42,553 bases of DNA from an uncultured Dysgonomonas sp. (GTDB lineage: Bacteria > Bacteroidota > Bacteroidia > Bacteroidales > Dysgonomonadaceae), in contig CALYPL010000017.1 of assembly GCA_945273835.1 (NCBI GenBank), positions 1-42,553 of the forward strand. The letters run 5' to 3'. The translations under genes and the position numbers were made by a program. The notes beneath the pieces are model-generated. The model saw only the letters and a program-made list of their open reading frames with translations, was not told the DNA's origin and made no database searches. Shown here piece by piece: positions 35,028 through 42,553 of the stretch; the stretch's first letter is position 1, and every line of letters starts with the position of its first letter.

Positions 35028-38000
35028 TTATTTATTTTCGAGCGAGGTGAGACGTTCTTGTATCATACTTTTGATATCTGCTTCTTTTCCTTTATATGAA
35101 TTTTGAAGACTTTGCAAATACTGACGTGACTGAAAATAATCTCCTTTTGCATTATATACATCCGATAAAACAATTATGGCACGAGCCAGCCAATATTGGT
35201 GCGGTGTGCCTTGTTTCATAAATTCAAGGACTTGTTTTTCAGCCTTATCATATGATCTGTTTTTAAAATATACTTCAGCTATCAAATATTGTGCTTCTGC
35301 TCCATAAACAGTTCGGGAGTCGTTAGCCACAGTATTCAAATCTTTAATAGCCTCATCGGTACGGGATAGATTTAACAACGATTTACCTCTATAAAAACGA
35401 GCTTCGCCTAATATTTCGGGCGAGGTCTTTTCATTCCCAATAAGTCTGGCAGCCGCGGCTATTACCTCGTTATCTCTCTTTAGTAAATATGCACAACGAA
35501 GCATACCAATCAAACCAACTTCACGATTATCGCTCTTAACTCCAATCTGACTTAATTTTGTATATGTATTGTAGGCATTCAAATAATCTTTATTATCGAA
35601 TTCCGCACCCGATACATAAATCAAAGCATCGTCAATATATTTACGATTGTTAAAGTTTATCACTTCTTTGAAATAGTTTACGGCATCGCTATTATTCTTA
35701 CTTTCAACTGCCATTGAAGCGAGATAGAAATTCGCATCTCCTGCAAATGATCCTTTTGGATATGATTTCAAATAATTTAAGAACGATGTTTTAGCCTGAT
35801 CTTTGCGTCCTTTCATATATAAGTTTTCCGCCGCAAGATATGTCAATGAGTCTTGTCTTGATGTGGTTATAGTGACTCCTGTACCTAACGAATTGACGTA
35901 GGATGCATAAGAGGCTATATCGTTTATTTCTTTATATACGCCTTCCAGACTAACAATCGACATTCGAGCCTCGGCTGTATTCGGATAATTGGTTATCACA
36001 CGTTTATATGCATCAATTGATTTACGTGGATTATTGTTATTGAAATATAGTTGTCCTAACTGAACTCCTGCTTTTTGATTGACCGGCGATTGTGGAAAAT
36101 CGCTCTGCAATTTTTCGAGTGTAGCGATAGCTTCATTGTCTTTGGAAAGCATAACCAATGCCCTACTCTTTTCAAATAAAGCGTCAGCATAATATTGCGA
36201 ATTGGGATAAGTACTCATCATAGCGTTCAATACCGAAACTTTCTGCGAGTAATTCCGTTGCAATCCTAATACAAATGCCTTTTGGAACTCTGCATAGTCA
36301 GCATTCGATGGATTCTGTTTGGCTGCTTGTGTATAATAACGTTCTGCTTCGGCAAAATTACGGCTGAACAAATTACAGTCTCCTGCCCGATTCAGTGCGT
36401 CAGCGTAATTAGGTGTTTGTCTGTCTTTTTCTGTATTAACGTATTTCTTGAAATTATTCAGTGCCTCGTTGTAATTCTTAATCTGATAATTGGCATATCC
36501 TAAATTATAGAAAGCCAATGGGTAATTAGGTTGTTTGGGTGACGCTTGCGAAATATAGGTCGAGTAATTACGTATCGCATCCTGATATTGTCCTTGTCGA
36601 TAACTTGTTTCGCCCTTCCAGAAGTAAGCCTCAGTACGAATTTCAGGATTATAATTTCCTAAATCGATACATGCCATGAAATTTTTAGAAGCATCCGTGT
36701 AATTACCATTGATAAATCGTTCTGTACCCTGTTGAAAAAGTATAGTTTGCTTGGCTCCAAGTATCTGTATTCCGGGTGATTTGATGGAATTTATTGCTTC
36801 AAGTGCTGATGAATAATCTTGTGTTGATAATAATGTTGCCGCAAAAAGGTTATTGACCTCATCCTTATATTTTGATGATGAGTATTCTGTAAGAAAACGT
36901 TTAAAAACTGATATTGATTCTCCAAAAGCCGCAGTTGAGCCTTTTGCCATTAGTACGACGTAATTATACAAGGCTTCTTCACTTATGGTTTTGTCGAACG
37001 ATTGGCGTGCCGCGTTATCGAAGGCCATCAAAGCATTATTATCGTCGCCGTTTTTGAGATAACATTGTCCGATAAGCATAAATGCAGCCTGTCCAAGTTG
37101 CCCTTGTGCTTTTGTCACATCTTGCAGAACAGTGATTGCCTGAGCATAAGCCTTATTCTGATAATAGGCTGCACCAAGTTGATACATATCTTCCGGAAAT
37201 GCCTTCACTCCATATTGTAGAAAACGCTCGTAATGTATTACAGACTGAACCATATCTCCTTTCTGATAATAGCTGCTGCCTAAAAGTCTGAAAACTTCCG
37301 GTGCATTTTGACTTTTAGGGTACTTTACGGCATAATCTCTACCTTCGGATATGGTTTCGTCCAAATCTCCTTGCCTATATGCGGATTGCATCAAAAAGAA
37401 CGTGGCATTCTCTCTATACTCATAAGAGTTTTTTAATTTTCTAAATACCGGTATTGCCGAATCATAATTTTCATTTTGGAAATCAATATATGCTAAATAA
37501 TAGGAAGCAGGCTCAGAATATTTATCACTTATTCGTGATAAGAGTCCGAATAGTTGACGAGCTTCTTCTGTTTTTCCAATCTGCAATGAAGCATAAGCCA
37601 TTCGATAACTATAATCAGCTTGCTCTGCATTATTAAGATAATCTACGTCTACCTGATCGAACCAATAAGCAGCACGTTCCCAGTCTTTTTTCACAAAGTG
37701 AGTTGAACCGATATAAAATTCCAACTGATCACGGTGGCAAGTGGCAGGATATTTTTCAAGATAATCTTTCATCTTATTATCCACATCTGCTTTGCCCTGA
37801 TGATATTGCGAAGACAGAATCATATAATCAGCTTCGGCATTCAGCATCGCGTCTTTAGACAATTTTCTGAATTCAAGCAAACTGTTAATGCAGCCTGTAT
37901 AATTGTCATCACCAAACATTTCTTTACCCCTTATAAACAGATTATTAGGGGATTCGGTAAATGCTGATTTCTGAGCCGAAACAACTTGCACTCCTGATGC

Positions 38001-38033
38001 AACTAATGTCAAGGCTATTAGTAATTTCTTCAT
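35028..38033 (-). CDS. Large periplasmic tetratricopeptide-repeat protein
   Basis: This 1001-residue exported protein (signal peptide 1-20, ending VSAQ) is built almost entirely of TPR-like helical hairpins. They are recognisable by repeated A-x-Y-x-L/A-x3-F/Y and Y-P-x-S motifs such as YADALFEKSRALV and PKGSFAGDANFYLA. Such superhelices bind partner proteins. Its ATG overlaps the stop of the Nudix gene (ATGA), and the barrel gene follows after 33 nt. TPR/outer-membrane pairs are widespread in Bacteroidota, but I know of no assigned function for this one. No catalytic motif or transmembrane helix beyond the signal was found. A scaffold between periplasm and outer membrane is the simplest idea. 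Confidence 0.85.
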   Translation of the reverse strand: MKKLLIALTLVASGVQVVSAQKSAFTESPNNLFIRGKEMFGDDNYTGCINSLLEFRKLSKDAMLNAEADYMILSSQYHQGKADVDNKMKDYLEKYPATCHRDQLEFYIGSTHFVKKDWERAAYWFDQVDVDYLNNAEQADYSYRMAYASLQIGKTEEARQLFGLLSRISDKYSEPASYYLAYIDFQNENYDSAIPVFRKLKNSYEYRENATFFLMQSAYRQGDLDETISEGRDYAVKYPKSQNAPEVFRLLGSSYYQKGDMVQSVIHYERFLQYGVKAFPEDMYQLGAAYYQNKAYAQAITVLQDVTKAQGQLGQAAFMLIGQCYLKNGDDNNALMAFDNAARQSFDKTISEEALYNYVVLMAKGSTAAFGESISVFKRFLTEYSSSKYKDEVNNLFAATLLSTQDYSSALEAINSIKSPGIQILGAKQTILFQQGTERFINGNYTDASKNFMACIDLGNYNPEIRTEAYFWKGETSYRQGQYQDAIRNYSTYISQASPKQPNYPLAFYNLGYANYQIKNYNEALNNFKKYVNTEKDRQTPNYADALNRAGDCNLFSRNFAEAERYYTQAAKQNPSNADYAEFQKAFVLGLQRNYSQKVSVLNAMMSTYPNSQYYADALFEKSRALVMLSKDNEAIATLEKLQSDFPQSPVNQKAGVQLGQLYFNNNNPRKSIDAYKRVITNYPNTAEARMSIVSLEGVYKEINDIASYASYVNSLGTGVTITTSRQDSLTYLAAENLYMKGRKDQAKTSFLNYLKSYPKGSFAGDANFYLASMAVESKNNSDAVNYFKEVINFNNRKYIDDALIYVSGAEFDNKDYLNAYNTYTKLSQIGVKSDNREVGLIGMLRCAYLLKRDNEVIAAAARLIGNEKTSPEILGEARFYRGKSLLNLSRTDEAIKDLNTVANDSRTVYGAEAQYLIAEVYFKNRSYDKAEKQVLEFMKQGTPHQYWLARAIIVLSDVYNAKGDYFQSRQYLQSLQNSYKGKEADIKSMIQERLTSLENK

Positions 38034-38551
38034 ATAAACGATCGTTTTATTTTTTCAATGACTTCTTTAACCGATTGTAGTCCAAATTGTTCAGGTTGCA
38101 GGTCTTTTATTTTAATAAATTGCAGTTTAGCCACATCGTCATTGGCATTTAGTGCATCCAGATTTTTTACTTTACATTCATAGACCAGATCAAGTGTCTG
38201 CACGTTAAATCCTGAATAGAGATAATTATTTACTATTGAGAATAAATATCTGACGCCTGTTACTTCAAGATTTGTCTCTTCTTTTACTTCACGCATTACT
38301 GCTGTTTCCCCATTTTCATCCATATCAACAAATCCACCCGGCAAATCAAGCGTACCTTTTGCAGGATCGTTTGCACGTGTGGCGACCAACAGTTCTTTAT
38401 CGTCGTTGATAATGATTGCTATGGTAGATGAACATGTGTTAAAATAATAGATAAATCCGCAATCTTCGCATCTTTTGGATTTGAAGTTATTTTCGATAAA
38501 ACGGGGAGAACCACATTTGGGACAAAACTTGAATTGACTTAAAGGATGCAT
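38030..38551 (-). CDS. Nudix hydrolase with N-terminal zinc ribbon
   Basis: This 173-residue protein has a zinc ribbon (Cys10, Cys13, Cys28, Cys31) followed by a Nudix domain. The Nudix box starts at Gly73, with Glu79, then REVKEE (Arg87, Glu88, Glu91, Glu92). The final Gly of the box is Asn94, a common change. The zinc-ribbon plus Nudix layout recalls NudC-type NADH pyrophosphatases, but this is shorter and lacks a clear NudC tail motif. The substrate is therefore open (nucleotide sugar, NADH, oxidised nucleotide). It overlaps the DUF3109 gene by one base (TAATG) and the TPR gene by four (ATGA), so expression is tightly linked. Confidence 0.88.
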   Translation of the reverse strand: MHPLSQFKFCPKCGSPRFIENNFKSKRCEDCGFIYYFNTCSSTIAIIINDDKELLVATRANDPAKGTLDLPGGFVDMDENGETAVMREVKEETNLEVTGVRYLFSIVNNYLYSGFNVQTLDLVYECKVKNLDALNANDDVAKLQFIKIKDLQPEQFGLQSVKEVIEKIKRSFI

Positions 38552-39135
38552 TATCTGATATTTTTTTGTTTGTTATATTCTTCAGCAACAACACTTAGTT
38601 CTTCGTACCATTCTTCACCAAAGCAGCGGATCAATGGTTCTTTCAGAAACTGATATATTTTCAGACCTTCTTTGTTGCCAAGAACTACCGCAGCCTTACA
38701 TATTCTCCATCTGTGATAATTGAGCGCTATAAAGTCTTTGTATTTTTCTAATCTGACCGGATAGAGATGACATGATATTGGTTTATAAAAGTCTGTTTTA
38801 CCTTCTTTAAATGCTTTCTCAATCGCACATTTACAGGTATGACCTTCGTCATAATATGTGAAAACACAATCTTTGCCATTAACAATAGACGTTACAAGAT
38901 CTCCATCCCGATCTTTATAAACCGCGCCTTGTTCTTCAATAATTTTTTGTGCTTGTGGAGAAAGATCGTCCCAGACTATGGGCAATATTTCATTCAGAAT
39001 ATCTACTTCAACCTCTTCGACCGGGGCACCGGCATCGCCTTCAACACAACATTCTCCTTTACAGGCTGACAGATCACACAAAAAATTTTCGGTAATTACA
39101 TCAAGCGATACAATGGTTTCTCCTATCTGAAACAT
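38551..39135 (-). CDS. DUF3109-family protein, cysteine-rich
   Basis: This 194-residue protein of the DUF3109 family has a conserved cysteine cluster near the N-terminus (Cys20, Cys25, Cys29, Cys30) and further Cys in the GKDC, HTCKC, SCHLYP and RICK segments. The pattern resembles proteins that bind zinc or an iron-sulfur cluster, such as the YkgJ-like C-x-C families, but the cofactor is not known. No signal peptide was seen, so it should be cytoplasmic. It is the first gene of the minus-strand operon; a -7 element (TATATTTG) lies 34-41 nt upstream of its ATG. Function unknown. Confidence 0.85.
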   Translation of the reverse strand: MFQIGETIVSLDVITENFLCDLSACKGECCVEGDAGAPVEEVEVDILNEILPIVWDDLSPQAQKIIEEQGAVYKDRDGDLVTSIVNGKDCVFTYYDEGHTCKCAIEKAFKEGKTDFYKPISCHLYPVRLEKYKDFIALNYHRWRICKAAVVLGNKEGLKIYQFLKEPLIRCFGEEWYEELSVVAEEYNKQKNIR

Positions 39136-39168
39136 ATTTTATACTTATTCATCAGAGTTTAAAGGCTA

Positions 39169-39176
39169 CAAATATA
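39169..39176 (-). promoter_or_regulatory. -7 promoter element of the DUF3109-Nudix-TPR-barrel operon
   Basis: Minus-strand TATATTTG matches TAnnTTTG and lies 33 nt before the ATG at 39135. No TTTG was found at the -33 position. Confidence 0.5.
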
Positions 39177-39267
39177 GACCTTTTTAGGCGATTGGTTACT
39201 AACTAAGGGTTTCAATTATATTCATTCACTTTGTCTTTTAACACTTATTTCAATAAAAGAAAAATCA

Positions 39268-39299
39268 TTTGATTTGTATCTGAATTTATTATACTTTTG
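39268..39299 (+). promoter_or_regulatory. Promoter of tRNA-Arg
   Basis: TTTG (39268-39271) and TACTTTTG (39292-39299) are exactly 20 nt apart, an excellent match to TTTG-N19-21-TAnnTTTG. The tRNA starts 18 nt downstream. Confidence 0.75.
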
Positions 39300-39317
39300 C
39301 AGGACATACTTAGTCAG

Positions 39318-39389
39318 GGCGCAGTAGTTCAATGGATAGAATAGAAGTTTCCTAAACTTTAGATTCGGGTTCGATTCCCGGCTGTGCTA
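39318..39389 (+). tRNA. tRNA-Arg (anticodon CCT)
   Basis: The cloverleaf was folded by hand: acceptor GGCGCAG/CTGTGCT (7 bp with two G-U pairs), D stem GTTC/GAAT, anticodon stem GAAGT/ACTTT with loop TTCCTAA, variable loop AGAT, and T stem TCGGG/CCCGG with loop TTCGATT. The anticodon CCT reads AGG arginine codons. The discriminator is A73 and no CCA is encoded at the 3' end. It stands alone with its own promoter and terminator. Confidence 0.95.
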
Positions 39390-39396
39390 CAAAAAA

Positions 39397-39422
39397 AACC
39401 GTTAATTAAACGGTCTTTTTTA
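39397..39422 (+). terminator. Terminator after tRNA-Arg
   Basis: ACCGTT (39398-39403) pairs with AACGGT (39409-39414), loop AATTA, then a T tract. An A run on the left side may let it also serve the convergent minus-strand barrel gene. Confidence 0.75.
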
Positions 39423-39474
39423 TGCATATCTTAAAAAAATCAATAGCATTCATAGATCAGAATAATCATTCAAT

Positions 39475-41181
39475 TCAAAAATTGCATGAATACCCAACTG
39501 TCAACAATGAATTATATGAGGTAGATCTGTTCAGAACCGAACGCCACTGAAAGTTATAGGATAAATTTATGTTGTGTTTCTTGATTGGAGAATAAGAACT
39601 ATTAACTCTCAACAACATTACTTCATTTTGTTTTATGCCTTTCAGGTGTCCTGTGTTATAGGATAATGAGCTTGCCAGATTTACTTTTTTCTTTAACAGT
39701 TTTGAAGATACTCCTAAGGTCGGTCCCCACGTTATTGTATTTGCATTCAATACCCTGCTGTTATTAAAATTCACTGCTCCGTTTAATGACAATCCACTTT
39801 CGACAAAACTCCATGAATATGATGAGGAGGCGTTAATCATTTCAGTTACACTTCCCGGATGATACACCCCACCCTGTTTATTGGCAGCGTCCTGATATGA
39901 AAGATTTATGTTCAAATTATGCATCTGATCTTTAGTCTTTTTTACGACAAGATTCAGATTTAAATTTGCTGATTGGCTTAACTGCACAAAGTTTAATGTG
40001 TCTAAACGGTCTAATTGATTTTCTTGATTAATCAATTCAAAGTTAGACCGAACATTTGTATAGGCTTGAAAATTAGAATAAGAAACCATAGCATTTATCC
40101 GCTCGCTAAAATTTCCTGTAATGGAAAGTGAGCTTACTACTCTCGAACTTGATGAGGCTTTCTTTTTTTCAAGATCATCATGTTCGTAACCTATGCTAAG
40201 GCTTGCGCTCATCTTATTATGCCAAAAAGACTGAAAGGCATTGACTGTAATATTTTCCAAGTCATTTGTGAAATAATACGCTCCTAAAGTTTTATACCCG
40301 GGATCAATGCGTTCATATCCAAGACCGAAACGCCCCGTCTCGGTTATGTAATTGACTTGACCTTTGAACGCCTTGTAATATGCTGATGACATATTACTGC
40401 CTGACCATAAACCTAATATCCCATTTCTGTCGTCATCGGGTGAACGTCGGTCTGTTGTCAACAAACTCAGCCCATATTCTCCGCTAAGTTCTATAAAATC
40501 AAATGGTTTATATAAAAAGGATATACTTCCTGCCAAGTTTTCCATTGGGGTTATGCCTAATGTGTCCGGAGCAAATGTCAAAGATGATATATTGTCTTTG
40601 GCACTTAGTATATTTATTGACACTTGATAATTCTTCTTCATTCTTCCTACTTTAACTCCGTATGCCATACGTTTGTATGTAGGCAAGAAAGCAGGCTGTG
40701 CTGCATCAAATTCCACTGCTTTTTGTAATCGTCCATACATTGCAGCAAATTCCCAACCTTCGGGGGTTAACTCCACACCGCCTCCTGTGAACATATGTCC
40801 GTTGAGTGTATAAGGCGAAAATGTCATTGAAACATCACCAATATGTGCCGTAGCCCATTTATAAGACGGATGTATGCTTAAACGATTGGGGCTGGACGGC
40901 AATTTATAACTCGAGCCTGAATTAGTCAGGCTAAACGTAAATGGAAGATTTACCTGATTATAAAAATTCAGATTTAAGTTACCGTTCAAATAGTATGTAA
41001 AGGCATCACGCCCTTGCTCTCCGTTACCTCCATTAACAATAGAGCTTGCAGAGGCTCCTCCTGTAAGTCTGACTGGTTTATTCTTTTTTATATCTATGAT
41101 ATCTTCTACCCGAAAATTTTGAGCCGTAATAACTATAACTGTTGATAGAAGAATTATTATTACACCTGCTTTCTTAATCAT
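39475..41181 (-). CDS. Large outer-membrane beta-barrel protein (partner of PKD lipoprotein)
   Basis: This 568-residue exported protein has a signal peptide ending ITAQ (about residue 21). Alternating beta strands continue through the whole length and the last residue is Phe, as in many outer-membrane barrels. A segment GGGVELTPEGWEFAAMYGRLQ lies at about 128-148. No plug domain or catalytic motif was found. The start at ATG 41181 was chosen because it gives a normal signal peptide and an 8-nt overlap with the upstream PKD lipoprotein gene; the ATG at 41205 would add eight residues before it. The pair is thus translationally coupled. Function unknown; it could anchor, export or assemble the PKD lipoprotein. 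Confidence 0.8.
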   Translation of the reverse strand: MIKKAGVIIILLSTVIVITAQNFRVEDIIDIKKNKPVRLTGGASASSIVNGGNGEQGRDAFTYYLNGNLNLNFYNQVNLPFTFSLTNSGSSYKLPSSPNRLSIHPSYKWATAHIGDVSMTFSPYTLNGHMFTGGGVELTPEGWEFAAMYGRLQKAVEFDAAQPAFLPTYKRMAYGVKVGRMKKNYQVSINILSAKDNISSLTFAPDTLGITPMENLAGSISFLYKPFDFIELSGEYGLSLLTTDRRSPDDDRNGILGLWSGSNMSSAYYKAFKGQVNYITETGRFGLGYERIDPGYKTLGAYYFTNDLENITVNAFQSFWHNKMSASLSIGYEHDDLEKKKASSSSRVVSSLSITGNFSERINAMVSYSNFQAYTNVRSNFELINQENQLDRLDTLNFVQLSQSANLNLNLVVKKTKDQMHNLNINLSYQDAANKQGGVYHPGSVTEMINASSSYSWSFVESGLSLNGAVNFNNSRVLNANTITWGPTLGVSSKLLKKKVNLASSLSYNTGHLKGIKQNEVMLLRVNSSYSPIKKHNINLSYNFQWRSVLNRSTSYNSLLTVGYSCNF

Positions 41182-42514
41182 TCTTTTGTATCTTAATATC
41201 CGCAATTATATATGAATTCGTTTTACCTGCTTCAACCATTTTTTTGACAAGTATTGCCCCTTTACGTCCATCCGCAGTTTCAAAAAGAATTACTCTTGGA
41301 AGAGCATTATTGGTGAAATGTTCGTCACCATAGTTGATTGTAGATATTGAAATATTTTTCAGAATTCTATCGTCTGTCATAGAATTGAACTGATCTGGTG
41401 TGAGAAAGATCGTACCTACTTCTTGTCTATTTATGAATTTGGTAGGCTTTGCATTCGGAATATCAGTTAGTGAAAGAGAGGAAAGTGCGTCGGGAGACAC
41501 GAATTTATTATATGAAAATTTAGTATTCAGTCCCCAGAAAACCAAGTCTATAAATTCCCCGTTGTCAAAATTGATTTGAGTTGCTGAAAATGAGCGTCTC
41601 AGCTTGGTTGAATAATAGGGTGCAATGAAATTTTGTGCAGTATTGATTCCGAATTTAATATCTTTATGTGTACGTAAGTTTGTATTCGGATTCACTATTA
41701 TTTCTTGTGAAACGGTTCTGTTTTCTTTTCCGTTAGAGACTATTAAATTAACAATATATTTTCCTGCCGTCGGAAAATATATGCTTGCATCTTCTGATGT
41801 CGGATTGGTTATAGTTGCGCCAATACATTGCCACAATATGCTTTCAACACCTTTCAACTTTACATCAAAAGTTGCTCTCATCGGAGCTTCATAATCATCC
41901 AAGTCTTCGAATGAAGGGATAATCTGAAATGATGCATCAAGTGATTGATCTACCGTTATCTGTTGCGCTGCTTCGAAAGTTGCGCTTCCGTTGCTTACTA
42001 TTAGGTTGACATTGTATTTTCCGGGATTTTTATAGACTATAACAGGCGGATTCTTTCCTTCATAGGCAGCCGGCTCTCCTCCTTCAAATGTCCATAGAAA
42101 TTTACTACCACCTTTCGTAAGATTCGTGATATTATAACATGCAGGAGCATAATTATTTGTTTCCACTTCTGCTTTGAAACCAGCAGTTACGGCACTATCA
42201 ACCCGAACGATATATTTTTTTACTTCTTTATTGCCATCGTTCCAAGCTTCAAGAGTTATCACATGCTCACCGGGAGTGGTAAATATTACTGTTCCGGGAT
42301 TTTTTTGTCTTGATGTCGTCGGTTCACCACCTTCAAATGTCCATAGAAAATCACTCGCACTATGACTTCTATTCTCAATCGCAACATTCAGCGGTGTTGT
42401 ATGATTATCATCTTTAATATGCAAAACAATATCTATGTCAACAGGTGTAGTTTGTTCTGTATGGCATGATACTGCTATAAGTAGTATTAATACTACATAT
42501 ACCAATTTAGTCAT
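41174..42514 (-). CDS. Surface or periplasmic lipoprotein with three PKD domains
   Basis: This 446-residue protein has a lipoprotein signal peptide (IAVSC, Cys17). Three PKD-like beta-sandwich domains follow at about residues 30-105, 110-190 and 200-275. The first two share FLWTFEGGEP and a following tip with PGE/PGK and a final V-x-L-x-V pattern. The C-terminal 160 residues are of unrecognised type. PKD domains mediate protein or glycan contacts on surfaces. It overlaps the outer-membrane barrel gene by 8 nt, which suggests a joint complex. The upstream side reaches within 39 nt of the window edge, and no promoter was recognised there. No sorting signal for the type IX system was seen at the C-terminus. 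Confidence 0.85.
   Translation of the reverse strand: MTKLVYVVLILLIAVSCHTEQTTPVDIDIVLHIKDDNHTTPLNVAIENRSHSASDFLWTFEGGEPTTSRQKNPGTVIFTTPGEHVITLEAWNDGNKEVKKYIVRVDSAVTAGFKAEVETNNYAPACYNITNLTKGGSKFLWTFEGGEPAAYEGKNPPVIVYKNPGKYNVNLIVSNGSATFEAAQQITVDQSLDASFQIIPSFEDLDDYEAPMRATFDVKLKGVESILWQCIGATITNPTSEDASIYFPTAGKYIVNLIVSNGKENRTVSQEIIVNPNTNLRTHKDIKFGINTAQNFIAPYYSTKLRRSFSATQINFDNGEFIDLVFWGLNTKFSYNKFVSPDALSSLSLTDIPNAKPTKFINRQEVGTIFLTPDQFNSMTDDRILKNISISTINYGDEHFTNNALPRVILFETADGRKGAILVKKMVEAGKTNSYIIADIKIQKND
42083..42104. repeat. Copy of a 20-bp repeat inside the PKD2-coding part
   Basis: The 20-bp sequence CCTTCAAATGTCCATAGAAA occurs about here (from 42081) and again at 42330-42349. It codes (minus strand) for the FLWTFEGG core of PKD domains 1 and 2, so the domains appear to derive from a duplication. 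Confidence 0.6.
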
Positions 42515-42553
42515 TTGTAATAGTTTGTAAATATTGTGTGTTAAATTTCAATT

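Noticed and set aside
39318-39389. tRNA-Arg as an attachment site of an integrated element
   Set aside because: No integrase, no repeated tRNA 3' end and no change in gene character nearby were seen in the window.

Overview
The window is AT-rich chromosomal DNA that looks like a member of the Bacteroidota, most likely order Bacteroidales. The evidence is: several upstream regions with the Bacteroidota primary-sigma promoter form (TTTG about 18-22 nt before TAnnTTTG) and few recognisable Shine-Dalgarno sites; an HU-CCDC81/SPOR membrane protein; an OmpA-type porin resembling the Pgm6/7 type; a DUF3109 protein; and PKD lipoproteins with large outer-membrane barrels. Genus cannot be fixed from the sequence alone. 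No phage, transposase, integrase, CRISPR array or rRNA gene was seen; this is mainly a conserved housekeeping neighbourhood with two envelope gene blocks at the right end.

Layout. 1-4795 (+): the 3' part of priA, a Fur-family regulator overlapping purA, and a membrane zinc peptidase. 4932-10053 (+): two tandem polytopic metallophosphoesterases, recN, and a sugar aminotransferase. 10198-12450 (+): pyrH, frr and rsgA, a nucleotide/translation cluster. 12690-15305 (+): cardiolipin synthase and an exported thioredoxin-fold protein. 15453-17708 (+): gmd and fcl, which make GDP-L-fucose. 17759-23057 (+): an OmpA-family porin, an ABC-F protein and an M13 metallopeptidase lipoprotein. 23125-26719: a minus-strand HU-CCDC81/SPOR protein, a plus-strand free-methionine-R-sulfoxide reductase and a minus-strand SLC13 transporter. 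27048-32966 (+): purB, an RluB-type pseudouridine synthase with a repetitive Asn/Arg/Tyr-rich tail, an LrgA/LrgB pair and a second ABC-F protein.

33159-39135 (-): a four-gene unit read in the order DUF3109, Nudix hydrolase with zinc ribbon, 1001-residue periplasmic TPR protein, and outer-membrane barrel. The first three genes are joined by stop/start overlaps. 39318-39389 (+): tRNA-Arg(CCT) with a near-ideal promoter and a terminator. 39475-42514 (-): a lipoprotein with three PKD domains overlapping an outer-membrane barrel gene.

How the parts fit. purA, purB and pyrH supply nucleotides; frr, rsgA, the RluB-like enzyme, two ABC-F proteins and the tRNA serve translation; priA and recN serve replication restart and repair. 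gmd/fcl, the aminotransferase, cls, the porin, M13 peptidase, LrgAB, TPR/barrel and PKD/barrel genes serve the envelope. The best candidates for undescribed biology are the DUF3109-Nudix-TPR-barrel operon, the PKD lipoprotein/barrel pair, the HU-like/SPOR protein (a possible DNA-to-cell-wall tether) and the heptapeptide-repeat tail on the pseudouridine synthase.
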